From DASXIW01 sp036497785 (GTDB lineage Bacteria > Pseudomonadota > Alphaproteobacteria > Acetobacterales > Acetobacteraceae), in assembly GCA_036497785.1 (NCBI GenBank), contig DASXIW010000206.1, positions 1 to 45,798 of the forward strand: 45,798 nt of DNA. The letters run 5' to 3'. This document shows positions 1-7,715 of the stretch, piece after piece; the stretch's first letter is position 1; the number at the start of each line of letters is the position of its first letter. The translations under genes were made by a program, and so were the position numbers. The notes below the pieces were generated by a model. It was given only the letters and a program-made list of their open reading frames with translations, was not told the origin of the DNA and did not search any database.

Positions 1-21
1 GGGCCCTTAGAACCAATTGTT

Positions 22-95
22 TTAAGGGGTTTGGCAGACGGGGCCTAGGGAGCGGCTGCGAGCACCGTGCAGGCCCCCTCTGCCAAACCGCTTAA
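22..95. repeat. Long imperfect inverted repeat (24-bp arms)
   Basis: Bases 22-45 and 72-95 are reverse complements of each other over 24 positions with two mismatches, separated by a 26-base loop. The outer tips read TTAAG/CTTAA. The loop can itself fold a short stem (CGG and TGC against GCA and CCG, one bulged C). The element lies downstream of rbfA on the minus strand and is followed by a GC-rich repeat copy. It has no T-tract of a classical terminator. It could be a very strong transcription barrier, a small RNA-like hairpin or a miniature mobile element. No coding potential is visible. Confidence 0.75.
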
Positions 96-103
96 GTCAC
101 GAG

Positions 104-180
104 ATCAAAGGGGCCTCTGCCCCTTTGCGGGTGCAGGGCAGAGCCCTGCCAGGGTCTGGGGCAGCGCCCCAGCCTTCCTT
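104..180 (+). repeat. GC-rich double-hairpin repeat, copy 1
   Basis: The core is the perfect stem AAAGGGGC (107-114) / GCCCCTTT (119-126) with a CTCT loop. It is followed by GCGGGT and two further hairpins of the GGGCAGAGCCC and GGGGCAGCGCCCC type, ending in CCTTCCTT. The same order of parts recurs at 35632-35688, 35856-35914 and 45757-45798. This copy has one hairpin more than the others. It sits directly behind the rbfA stop codon, so it may end transcription of the rimP-rbfA operon. Confidence 0.8.
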
Positions 181-190
181 ACTCCCACGC

Positions 191-604
191 CTAAGGCTCG
201 AGATCGCGTGCCACCTCCGGCGCGCGCAGGAGCTTATCGACATGCATGGCGTAATCGATGCTGGTATCCGCCTGGAAGGACAGATCCGGCGCCACGCGCA
301 GCCGCAACGATTTGGCCACCTGCCCGCGCAGAAACGGCGCCGCGCGGCGCAGGGCCGGCAGTTTCTCGGCAATGTCCGAGCGGCCGAGCCGGGTCACGAA
401 CGCCGTGGCGCGCTTCAGGTCCGATCCGATCCGCACTTCCGTCACTGTGATCAGCACGTCCGACAATTCGGGGTCGCGCACTTCCCCGCGGGCGAAGACG
501 CCGGCCAGAACATGGCGGATTTCCTCGGCCACGCGCAGCTGGCGTTGGCTCGGTGCCTTGGCAGCCGCCGCGCGGGGGGCCGATTTTGCCGCCGCCTGCT
601 TCAA
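191..604 (-). CDS. rbfA: Ribosome-binding factor A
   Basis: RbfA is a small KH-fold protein that binds free 30S subunits and is needed for 16S rRNA 5'-end maturation and cold adaptation. The product is 137 residues. It has an Ala/Lys-rich N-terminal tail and then the family core from SQRQLRVAEEIRHVLAG, through the conserved stretch DPELSDVLITVTEVRIGSDL, to the IDYAMHVDKLL end. No ATG or GTG lies in frame near the core. I chose the TTG at 604 because it overlaps the infB stop codon as TTGA, the coupled arrangement expected for the last gene of this operon. A longer reading to 685 would run inside infB. The gene ends in TAG at 191-193, next to a repeat copy. Confidence 0.93.
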   Translation of the reverse strand: MKQAAAKSAPRAAAAKAPSQRQLRVAEEIRHVLAGVFARGEVRDPELSDVLITVTEVRIGSDLKRATAFVTRLGRSDIAEKLPALRRAAPFLRGQVAKSLRLRVAPDLSFQADTSIDYAMHVDKLLRAPEVARDLEP

Positions 605-3252
605 CCCGGCACCATCTCGATGTCGAAACACTCGACCACGTCGCCGACCGCGAGATCCTCGAAATTGGCGAAGGACAGGCCGCATTCGTAGCCGCGGGCC
701 ACTTCGCGGACATCGTCCTTGAAGCGCTTCAACTGGGTCAGTTCGCCGGTATGGATCACCACGCCGTCGCGCAGCAGCCGCACGCCGGAACCGCGCTTGA
801 CCAGACCTTCGGTGACCATGCAGCCGGCGACCTTGCCAGCCTTGGTGATCTGGAAGACCTGACGGATCTCCGCATAGCCCAGGAACTTCTCGCGCGCCTT
901 GGGCGCCACCTTGCCCTTGACCAGCTTCTCGATGTCGTCTGCGACATCGTAGATGATCGAGTAGTAGGAGATGTTCACGCCCTCGCGCTGGGCGAGTTCG
1001 CGGGCCTGGCTGGTGGCGCGCACGTTGAACGCCACGATCACGCCGTTGGACGCCTTGGCCAGCTGGATGTCGCTCTCGGTGATCTGGCCAACGGCCGCCA
1101 CCAGGATACGGACCCGCACCTCCTCATGCGCCAGCTTCAGCACAGTGGCCTGGATCGCCTCGCAACTGCCCTGGGTGTCCGCCTTGATCAGGACGGCCAC
1201 TTCCTTCTGCACGCCGGCCTGGATGCGGGCCAGCATCTCGTCCAGCGTGCCCCGCGCGGCGGTCATCACGCCCGCTTGCTTGTCGCGCAGCTTGCGCTGG
1301 CGGAACTCGCTGATCTCGCGGGCGCGGCTTTCGTTCTCCACCACCACGAAGGGTTCGCCGGCAGTCGGCACCCCGGCCAGACCGAGTATCTCAACGGGCG
1401 AGGAGGGGCCGGCATCCTTCAGCGGGCGGTTCTTGTCATCCAGCATGGCGCGCACACGGCCGAACTCGGCGCCGGCCACGACGATGTCGCCCTGGCGCAG
1501 CGTGCCCTTCTGGACCAGCACGGTCGCCACCGGACCCCGGCCGCGATCCAGCCGGCTTTCGATGACCGCACCCTCGGCGGCGCGATTCGGATTGGCGCGC
1601 AGATCCAGGATCTCGGCCTGCAGCAGAATCGCCTCCTGCAATGCCTCCAGCCCGGTCCGCTTGGTGGCGGATACCTCCACGTCCTGGGTCTCGCCGCCCA
1701 TGTCCTCTACGACAATATCGTGGCTGAGCAATTCCTGGCGCACCCGGTTCGGGTTGGCGTCGGGCTTGTCCATCTTGTTGATGGCCACGATGATCGGGGC
1801 GTTGGCCGCCTTGGCGTGCTTGATCGCCTCGATCGTCTGCGGCATCACGCCGTCATCGGCCGCCACCACCAGCACCACGATGTCGGTCACACCGGCGCCG
1901 CGCGAGCGCATGGCGGTGAACGCCTCATGGCCCGGCGTGTCGATGAAGGTGATGTGCTCGCCGGTGGCCAGCGTCACCTGATAGGCGCCGATATGCTGGG
2001 TGATGCCGCCGGCCTCGCCGGCCGCCACGTCGGTGGAGCGCAGCGCGTCCAGCAGGCTGGTCTTGCCGTGATCGACATGGCCCATGACGGTAACAACCGG
2101 CGGACGCGGCTCCAGCTCGCCTTTCTCGTCAACCGCACCTTCCAGGCCGATTTCGACATCGTCCTCGGAGACGCGCTTCACGCGATGGCCAAATTCCTGA
2201 ACCACCAGCTCGGCGGTGTCGGCATCCAGGCTCTGGGTGATGGTGGCCATCACGCCCATCTTCATCAGAACCTTGATCACCTCGGGTCCGCGGGCGGCCA
2301 TACGGTTGGCCAGCTCCTGCACCGTGATGTGATCGGGCAGCACAACTTCGCGCACCACCTTCACCTGATCGGAACGCAGGCGCTCCAATTCGGCCTGGCG
2401 GCGCTCGCGCTCACGCTGGCGGCGTACGGAGGCAAGGCTGCGGACGCGGTCGTCCTCCCCCTCGATGGCGGCCTGCACGTCGATGCGGCCGGCGCGGCGG
2501 CGGTCGTCGCCCCCCTTCTTGGGGGCAGGGGTCGCCGGCTTGCGCGGCGGCAGCACGGCGCCGGTGGGGCCGCGACGGATCGGGCGGGATTCCTCCTCCT
2601 CCTCGGCGGCACGGGCAGGCCGTAGGCGCAGGGTCTCGGCCGGCGCCGCGGGGGTTGCCGGCGCGGCAGGGCGGGGCGCCCTGCGCACCTCGTCGGCGGC
2701 CCGCGCCACGGGGGCCGTGGTGCGCGCCGCGTTGGCCGCGGCGGCGGCGGCCTCCTCCGCACGGCGAGCCTCGGCTTCGGCTTTAGCCTTGGCTTCTTCC
2801 TCGGCCTTGAGGCGCGCCTCTTCCTCGGCGGCCTTGCGGGCGTCTTCCTCGCGCCGGCGCGCTTCCTCGGCGGCGGAGAGGATCGAGATCTTCTCCTGCT
2901 CACGCCGTTCGGCGTCACGCCTTGCGTTCTCGCGCTGCTGCTCCTGCAACACGCGCTGGCGCACGGCAAGCTCGTTGGCGGTCAGCGCACGGCCAGCCCC
3001 CGCCGGCGGCTTGGCCGCGACATTGGGCGCACGGGCCATGGACGCGCCCGCCGCAGCCGAAGGAGGCGGAACAACGGGCGGCGGGGTCGGGACGCGCTTC
3101 TTGCGCACCTCGACCTGCACCACCTTGGAGCGGCCATGACTGAAACTCTGTCGTACGGACCCGGCATCCACGGTCCGGCCAAGCTCCATGCGTCCAGCGG
3201 GGCGCAATGAAAGCCTGCCTTTAGCCGCGTCCTGATCGTTGCCTTCGCTCAT
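601..3252 (-). CDS. infB: Translation initiation factor IF-2
   Basis: IF-2 is the GTPase that brings initiator fMet-tRNA to the 30S subunit and promotes subunit joining. The 883-residue product begins with an IF2-associated N-terminal domain, then a long low-complexity, charged Ala/Glu/Arg-rich linker (about residues 95-260), the IF2_N module, and the G domain with the P-loop GHVDHGKTS near residues 391-399, DTPGHEAF and NKMDKPDANP. Elongation-factor-like domain II and the C-terminal fMet-tRNA-binding domain follow, ending FDIEMVPG. The length is normal for alphaproteobacteria. The ATG at 3252 directly follows the TAG of the YlxR-type gene (TAGATG), and its stop overlaps the rbfA start, so the genes are translationally coupled. 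Confidence 0.98.
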   Translation of the reverse strand: MSEGNDQDAAKGRLSLRPAGRMELGRTVDAGSVRQSFSHGRSKVVQVEVRKKRVPTPPPVVPPPSAAAGASMARAPNVAAKPPAGAGRALTANELAVRQRVLQEQQRENARRDAERREQEKISILSAAEEARRREEDARKAAEEEARLKAEEEAKAKAEAEARRAEEAAAAAANAARTTAPVARAADEVRRAPRPAAPATPAAPAETLRLRPARAAEEEEESRPIRRGPTGAVLPPRKPATPAPKKGGDDRRRAGRIDVQAAIEGEDDRVRSLASVRRQRERERRQAELERLRSDQVKVVREVVLPDHITVQELANRMAARGPEVIKVLMKMGVMATITQSLDADTAELVVQEFGHRVKRVSEDDVEIGLEGAVDEKGELEPRPPVVTVMGHVDHGKTSLLDALRSTDVAAGEAGGITQHIGAYQVTLATGEHITFIDTPGHEAFTAMRSRGAGVTDIVVLVVAADDGVMPQTIEAIKHAKAANAPIIVAINKMDKPDANPNRVRQELLSHDIVVEDMGGETQDVEVSATKRTGLEALQEAILLQAEILDLRANPNRAAEGAVIESRLDRGRGPVATVLVQKGTLRQGDIVVAGAEFGRVRAMLDDKNRPLKDAGPSSPVEILGLAGVPTAGEPFVVVENESRAREISEFRQRKLRDKQAGVMTAARGTLDEMLARIQAGVQKEVAVLIKADTQGSCEAIQATVLKLAHEEVRVRILVAAVGQITESDIQLAKASNGVIVAFNVRATSQARELAQREGVNISYYSIIYDVADDIEKLVKGKVAPKAREKFLGYAEIRQVFQITKAGKVAGCMVTEGLVKRGSGVRLLRDGVVIHTGELTQLKRFKDDVREVARGYECGLSFANFEDLAVGDVVECFDIEMVPG

Positions 3253-4056
3253 CTACCCGCCTGCACCTTCAACCGCTTCCTTGGCATCAGATCCACCCGG
3301 CTCCGCCGGAGGATCGCCATCCCGCCCGGCAACGCCGGCCGGTGAAGTCCTGCCGCGCCGGCCTTGCGTGGCCGCCTTGGCATCGTCTCGTCCGGCGGCG
3401 TCGCGCGGGGGTGACATCTGCTCCAGCCCCGCCAGCCGCTCCGCCTCAATCCACAGCATCTCGGCCAACCGGCCTTGCGCCACCGCCACATGCACGGCGT
3501 GATCGCGGCCGAACACCGCGCCCAGACTGGCCGCATCCAACGGCGCGGCGACCGGGACGCTCTGCGTCCGGCCACCCAGAAAACGCGCCCGCTCGTCCGG
3601 GCTGCCGTCGCGCGCCTGCACAATCAGCCCCGCGCGGCCTGCGTCCAGCCACTCACGCGCCTTGGCGAAGCCACACACGGCCTGGCCCGCACGCCGGGCA
3701 AAACCCATGGTGTCGACGATCCGCCGTGCGAGCGCCACCTTCAGGTTGGACGCGAGATGGGGGGGCACCGTCACCGGACCACGGGCCGCCTTCGCGAAGG
3801 CGCCCCGGGTGCAGGCGGTTTCTACCACATCCCCCACCGCGCTCAACCATATTCCCCGTCCGGGCAGCCGTGCGGCTAGGTCGGGCACGATGCGACGGTC
3901 CGGCCCGACCACGAAGCGGATCATCCGCTCCTTGCTCAGCCGCTCCCGCGTTACCGCGCAGCGCCGCAGTGGCCCCTTTTCCGGCTCGTCATCCTCCGGA
4001 TCGGGCGAGTCGGTCTGGATGGCGTCAGGCGTGGCCCTCCTCCTCCGCCGCGTCAT
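3253..4056 (-). CDS. YlxR-family RNA-binding protein (DUF448 plus L7Ae-like domain)
   Basis: In most bacteria a YlxR (DUF448) protein lies between nusA and infB. In alphaproteobacteria it is commonly fused to an L7Ae-like RNA-binding domain, as here. The N-terminal half carries the family signature RRCAVTRERLSKERMIRFVV and the region LPGRGIWLSAVGD. The middle contains the L7Ae-like stretch beginning LARRIVDTMGFARRAGQAV. The last 60 residues are a charged Gly/Asp/Pro-rich tail. I chose the ATG at 4056 (MTRRRRRATPDA, 267 aa), which overlaps the 3' end of the nusA reading frame by 32 bases. An in-frame upstream start at 4101 would lie deeper in nusA. The precise cellular role is not established; RNA binding in ribosome or transcription control is inferred. 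Confidence 0.88.
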   Translation of the reverse strand: MTRRRRRATPDAIQTDSPDPEDDEPEKGPLRRCAVTRERLSKERMIRFVVGPDRRIVPDLAARLPGRGIWLSAVGDVVETACTRGAFAKAARGPVTVPPHLASNLKVALARRIVDTMGFARRAGQAVCGFAKAREWLDAGRAGLIVQARDGSPDERARFLGGRTQSVPVAAPLDAASLGAVFGRDHAVHVAVAQGRLAEMLWIEAERLAGLEQMSPPRDAAGRDDAKAATQGRRGRTSPAGVAGRDGDPPAEPGGSDAKEAVEGAGG

Positions 4057-4552
4057 CCTCTGGCGCGCCGTGGCCAGCCGAGGCTTCGGGAGCCTCGTCA
4101 TTGAACCAGTGCGCGCGGGCGGCCATGATCACCTCATTGGCGGTCGCTTCGTCCATATTTGACTCACCGACGATCTCCACCAGCTCGTCAGAGGCGAGGT
4201 CGGCCAGATCGTCCAGCGACTTCACGCCCTTCTCGCCCAGCGCCACCAGCATGTTCGGCGTCAGCGTCTCCATCGCGGCCACCTCATCGGACACGCCCAG
4301 CGCCAGCCTGCGATCGTTCAGCTCGCTATCGCGCTTCGTCAGGTGCTGTTCGGCACGGCGGATCAGTTCCTCGGCGACGCTCTCGTCGAAGCCCTCGATG
4401 TCAGCAAGTTCATCCAACGGCACGTAAGCAAGCTCCTCGATTGTGTTGAAACCTTCGGTCACCAGCAGCCCGGCGATCACGTCGTCCACGTCCAGCGCCT
4501 CGACGAACAGGCCGGTGCGGCGGCGGAATTCCTCCTGCCGGCGCTCGCTCTC
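4025..4552 (-). pseudogene. nusA: 3' part of nusA, separated by an in-frame amber codon
   Basis: This is the continuation of nusA in the same frame after a TAG at 4553-4555. It would encode about 175 residues. The first are ESERRQEEFRRRTGLFVEAL, the normal continuation of alphaproteobacterial NusA. Two acidic helix-hairpin-helix repeats (AR1 and AR2) follow, around VDDVIAGLLVTEGFNTIEEL and TPNMLVALGEKGVKSLDDLA, with an acidic tail. No frameshift is needed, because 21 codons lie between the amber codon and the first internal start (GTG at 4489). That GTG has GAGG eight bases upstream, so separate translation of the C-terminal repeats is conceivable. A single C-to-A change on the plus strand at 4555 would turn a Glu codon (GAG) into TAG. 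Confidence 0.85.
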
Positions 4553-5593
4553 CTAGGCTTCGGTCAGGATATCGATGTCCCAGCGCGTCAGCTGGCTACC
4601 CAGGCGAACATTCTGGCCACGCCGGCCAATGGCCAACGACAACTGGTCATCCGGCACCACCACTTCAACGCGCCCGGCCTCCTCGTCCATCACCACCTTG
4701 GTGACTTCGGCGGGCGCCAGCGCGTTCACCACGAAGGTGGCGGCCTGCTGGGACCAGGGAATGATGTCGATCTTCTCGCCCTGCAGCTCCTGCACCACCG
4801 CCTGAACGCGGCTGCCGCGCATGCCCACGCAAGCGCCGACCGGGTCGATCGAGGCGTCGCGGGAGATTACCGCCATCTTGGCGCGGCTGCCGGGGTCACG
4901 GGCCACCGCCTTGATCTCGATGATGCCATCGTAGATTTCCGGCACTTCCTGCGCGAACAGCTTGGCCAAGAAGCCGGGATGGGTGCGGCTGAGGAAGATC
5001 TGCGGCCCGCGCGGCTCTTCGCGTACATCATAAATATAGGCGCGCACCCGGTCGCCGTTGCGGAAGCTCTCGCGGGGGATCAACTCGTCGCGGCGCAGCA
5101 GCGCCTCGGCGCGGCCGATCTCCACCATCAGGTTGCCGTATTCGGTGCGCTTGACCACGCCGTTGATGATCTCGCCGACCCGGTCCTTGAACTCGTCATA
5201 CTGCTTCTTGCGCTCATATTCGCGCACGCGCTGCACGATCACCTGTTTGGCGGTCTGTGCGGCGATACGGCCGAAATCGATCGGCGGCAGCGGATCGACG
5301 ATATGCTCGCCGACCTGGATCTCCGGCTGGAATTTCCGGGCGATGTGCACCGGAATCTGCGTCTCCTCGTTTTCCACCACCTCGACCGCCTCGGTCCAGC
5401 GGGACAGGCGCACATCGCCGGTGCGCCGGTCGATCGTGGCGCGGATATCCTTCTCATGGCCGTATTTCGCGCGACCGGCCTTCTGAATGGCCTGCTCCAT
5501 CGCCTCGAGCACTTCCTCGCGGTCGATCGATTTCTCGCGGGCCACGGCATCTGCCACCAGCAGCAATTCGGGGCGGGCGATGGCGGTATCCAT
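4553..5593 (-). CDS. nusA: Transcription termination/antitermination factor NusA, truncated at an amber codon
   Basis: NusA binds RNA polymerase and nascent RNA and modulates pausing, intrinsic termination and antitermination. The 346 readable residues contain the RNAP-binding N-terminal domain (1-125), the S1 domain (about 130-200, GVVKRTEYGNLMVEIG), and the KH1 and KH2 domains (SRDASIDPVGACVGMRGSRV and DDQLSLAIGRRGQNVRLGSQ). The frame then stops at TAG directly after WDIDILTEA. Many non-proteobacterial NusA proteins end near here, so the S1-KH1-KH2 core may work alone, but alphaproteobacterial relatives continue for about 175 residues, and the sequence to do so is intact behind the stop. 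A sequencing error, a real nonsense mutation or amber suppression would all fit. The start lies 12 bases after the rimP stop. Confidence 0.93.
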   Translation of the reverse strand: MDTAIARPELLLVADAVAREKSIDREEVLEAMEQAIQKAGRAKYGHEKDIRATIDRRTGDVRLSRWTEAVEVVENEETQIPVHIARKFQPEIQVGEHIVDPLPPIDFGRIAAQTAKQVIVQRVREYERKKQYDEFKDRVGEIINGVVKRTEYGNLMVEIGRAEALLRRDELIPRESFRNGDRVRAYIYDVREEPRGPQIFLSRTHPGFLAKLFAQEVPEIYDGIIEIKAVARDPGSRAKMAVISRDASIDPVGACVGMRGSRVQAVVQELQGEKIDIIPWSQQAATFVVNALAPAEVTKVVMDEEAGRVEVVVPDDQLSLAIGRRGQNVRLGSQLTRWDIDILTEA

Positions 5594-5605
5594 GGGGATG
5601 ACCTC

Positions 5606-6130
5606 TCAGTTGGTCGGGTTGTGTGGGACGGCCGTAGCCGCGATCAAGGCGTCGGTCAGTTTCAGCTTGGCCCGGCGGATATCCGCCCAGGGCATCGCAA
5701 GGTCGGTGCCGTCGTCCAGGCGCATATGGGCATGGGTCTCGTCGGCGCCCAGCACGATGCCCGAAACACGGCGGCGCCCGTCAATCGGTTCAGCCAGTTC
5801 GGCGCGGGCCTCGTGGCCGGCGAAGCGGTTCCAGTCGCGGCGGCGGGTCAATGGCCGGTCGATGCCGGCGGAGCTGACTTCCAGCGTCCAGTTGCCGGGG
5901 ATCGGATCCGCCACATCCAGCACAGCGCCCACCGCCCGGCTGATCGCTTCGCAATCATCCACTGAAATCAGGCTGCCGTCGGCGCGGTCCGCCATGATCT
6001 GCACAGTCGGGCGCTCGCGGCCCAACACGGCGACGCGCACCAGCTCATAGCCAAGATCCCCCAGCGCCGGCGCGATGGCGTCGGCGATGCGGGCTTCCAG
6101 GCCGGTGTGAACAGGCAGATCTTGATCCAA
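5606..6130 (-). CDS. rimP: Ribosome maturation factor RimP
   Basis: RimP is needed for 30S subunit maturation, acting before RbfA, which is encoded at the far end of the same operon. The 174-residue product shows the family N-terminal block (TGLEARIADAIAPALGDLGY), the motif ISVDDCEAISRAVGAVLD, the signature LEVSSAGIDRPLTRRRDW, and a C-terminal SH3-like domain (VSGIVLGADE, then WADIRRAKLKL). The only start before the core is a TTG at 6130. It has no Shine-Dalgarno sequence and lies three bases after the T-run of a terminator-like hairpin, which is unusual and probably regulatory. nusA follows 12 bases downstream. Confidence 0.94.
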   Translation of the reverse strand: MDQDLPVHTGLEARIADAIAPALGDLGYELVRVAVLGRERPTVQIMADRADGSLISVDDCEAISRAVGAVLDVADPIPGNWTLEVSSAGIDRPLTRRRDWNRFAGHEARAELAEPIDGRRRVSGIVLGADETHAHMRLDDGTDLAMPWADIRRAKLKLTDALIAATAVPHNPTN

Positions 6131-6133
6131 AAC

Positions 6134-6159
6134 AAAAAAGGCGGCCCGTAAAGGCCACC
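6134..6159 (-). terminator. Terminator-like hairpin in the rimP operon leader (possible attenuator)
   Basis: On the minus strand GGTGGCC (6159-6153) pairs with GGCCGCC (6146-6140) around the loop TTTACG, with one G-U pair in seven. Six T residues follow at 6139-6134. This is a textbook intrinsic terminator. No minus-strand gene lies just upstream (the neighbour at 6277 is divergent), so the structure lies in the 5' leader of rimP-nusA-infB, immediately before the rimP start. An attenuator answering to NusA or to ribosome state is inferred. Autoregulation of the nusA operon is known in E. coli, and I recall a rimP leader family being described, without being able to check it. Confidence 0.7.
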
Positions 6160-6276
6160 CCCCGAACGTCGTGGAAGATGTGGTGATTTACGAGAGATAG
6201 CGCGCAGTCTAACATGATGCAAGGCCTGACACACGCATCGTTGCCCGAACACGGTGTGACAGGTTAGATATCCCCC

Positions 6277-7422
6277 ATGACCCACCTTGCCTCGGCACTC
6301 AAGCCGCTTCCCGGCGCGGCCGAGCCATGCACTGCCGGCGTGGCCGATCTGTGCGTAGTGATCCCCGTCCTGAACGAGCGCGACAACGTCGCCCCTCTGG
6401 TCGAGCGATTGCGCGCTGTGCTGGACGGCATCAGCTGGGAAGTAATGTTCGTCGATGACGATTCCCGCGACGGAACGCGCGAAGCCGTCGCCGCCATCGC
6501 GCGAACCGATCGGCGGGTGCGGCTGTTGCACCGGATCGGGCGTCGTGGCCTGTCCTCGGCCTTCATCGAAGGCGCCCAGGCCAGCATGGCGCCCTATATC
6601 GCCGCCATGGACGGCGACCTGCAGCACGACGAAGCCGTCTTGCCGCGCATGTTGGCGGCCTTGCGCGACGAGGATGCGGAAATCGCCATCGGCAGCCGCT
6701 ACGTCAATGGCGGCGGGGTCGGCGATTGGGACAAGAGGCGCGCCGGCATGTCCAGCCTCGCCACAAGGCTATCTCAGCTTGTGCTGCGCCGGCCGGTCAG
6801 CGACCCGATGAGCGGCTTTTTCATGCTTCGCCGCAGCACCTTCGACCAGGCCGTCCGGAATCTGTCGGCAATGGGCTTCAAGATCCTGCTGGACATTATT
6901 GCCTCGCTGCCCGAGCCGCCGGTGCTGCGGGAGCTTCCTTATCAGTTCCGCAACCGTATCGCCGGCCAAAGCAAGCTCGATGCGGGTGTGCTGCGCGACT
7001 ACGTGCTGCTGATCGTGGACAAGCTGGTCGGCCATATCCTGCCGGTGCAATTCATCCTGTTCGCCGCCGTCGGCGCGGTCGGCATCGCCGCCCATCTGGC
7101 GGTACTGCGGTTGGGGCTGGGGACCGGGTTGACATTCCCGGAGGCACAGCTGATGGCGACGGCTTGCGCGATATTGGGCAATTTCGTGCTGAACAACATC
7201 TTCACCTTCCGCGAAGCCCATCTTCGCGGCTGGCGCTTCGTGCGCGGTCTCGGCACGTTCACGCTGATCTGTGCGGTGGGCGCGGCTGGAAATGTCGGCG
7301 TGGCGTCGTTCCTGTTCGACACCGCCCATTCTTCGTGGTGGCTGGCCGGCATTGCGGGCGCCGTGATGAGCCTGGTTTGGAACTACGCCGCGAGCTCGGT
7401 CATCACATGGCGGCGGTCGTGA
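6277..7422 (+). CDS. Polyprenol-phosphate glycosyltransferase (GT2) fused to a GtrA-like membrane domain
   Basis: The N-terminal 240 residues are a family 2 glycosyltransferase of the dolichol/undecaprenol-phosphate mannosyl- or glucosyltransferase type: VVIPVLNERDN near residues 28-38, VDDDSRDGT, the metal-binding region MDGDLQHDE, and SDPMSGFFMLRR. The C-terminal 130 residues form a GtrA-like domain with about four hydrophobic segments (from VQFILFAAVGAVGIAAHLAV to AGAVMSLVWNYAAS). Such fusions transfer a sugar to polyprenol phosphate, and the GtrA part may help flip the carrier lipid. The 381-residue length fits an uninterrupted fusion. The gene is alone on its strand, divergent from rimP with 146 bases between starts. 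The sugar donor cannot be told. Confidence 0.9.
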   Translation: MTHLASALKPLPGAAEPCTAGVADLCVVIPVLNERDNVAPLVERLRAVLDGISWEVMFVDDDSRDGTREAVAAIARTDRRVRLLHRIGRRGLSSAFIEGAQASMAPYIAAMDGDLQHDEAVLPRMLAALRDEDAEIAIGSRYVNGGGVGDWDKRRAGMSSLATRLSQLVLRRPVSDPMSGFFMLRRSTFDQAVRNLSAMGFKILLDIIASLPEPPVLRELPYQFRNRIAGQSKLDAGVLRDYVLLIVDKLVGHILPVQFILFAAVGAVGIAAHLAVLRLGLGTGLTFPEAQLMATACAILGNFVLNNIFTFREAHLRGWRFVRGLGTFTLICAVGAAGNVGVASFLFDTAHSSWWLAGIAGAVMSLVWNYAASSVITWRRS

Positions 7423-7445
7423 CAAGCTGGACTTAGTCCGCAGAC

Positions 7446-7453
7446 TTAGCTAA
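7446..7453. promoter_or_regulatory. Short palindrome upstream of the toxin-antitoxin pair
   Basis: TTAGCTAA is a perfect 8-base palindrome 10 bases before the antitoxin ATG, in an A/T-rich stretch of an otherwise GC-rich region. Phd/VapB antitoxins commonly bind palindromes at their own promoter, so this is a plausible operator half. Eight bases can occur by chance, and no second copy is obvious nearby. Confidence 0.3.
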
Positions 7454-7463
7454 ATCATACCCT

Positions 7464-7715
7464 ATGAAAACCGTGAATATTCACGAGGCCAAAACCACGC
7501 TCTCCGCGCTCCTTGCCGAAGTCGAGCGCGGCGAGGAGGTCGTGATCGCCCGCAACGGCACGCCCGTCGCCAGACTTTCGCGCATCGAAGCAACCACGTC
7601 GCGTTCGCCTGGGGTGCTGCGAAACCTGCCGGAATGGCGGGATTTTCGCTATGATCCGGCGATTTTTGCCGCCATGACGGATGAGGAATTGGCGGATGAG
7701 GGCTGGCCGGTTTGA
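7464..7715 (+). CDS. Type II toxin-antitoxin antitoxin, Phd/YefM family
   Basis: This 83-residue protein has the Phd/YefM fold signature at its start (MKTVNIHEAKTTLSALLAEV, then GEEVVIARNGTPVARL), which forms the DNA-binding dimer. An acidic C-terminal tail (FAAMTDEELADEGWPV) would wrap and neutralise the toxin. It binds the downstream PIN-domain toxin and represses the shared promoter. Its stop codon overlaps the toxin start, which ensures coupled, antitoxin-first translation. Identification rests on the N-terminal motif and the toxin partner. Confidence 0.9.
   Translation: MKTVNIHEAKTTLSALLAEVERGEEVVIARNGTPVARLSRIEATTSRSPGVLRNLPEWRDFRYDPAIFAAMTDEELADEGWPV

Noticed and set aside
553..2625. 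690-codon plus-strand open frame, rich in His, Gly and Leu
   Set aside because: It is the antisense shadow of infB, with no conserved motif or ribosome-binding site. High GC in third positions keeps the opposite frame open.
4553..4555. Genome-wide reassignment of TAG to an amino acid
   Set aside because: TAG ends rbfA, the YlxR-type gene, metK, dnaK, the PIN toxin and cobS at their normal lengths, so it is a working stop codon here.
4343..5965. 540-codon plus-strand open frame opposite nusA and rimP
   Set aside because: Antisense shadow of two clearly conserved minus-strand genes; no family resemblance.
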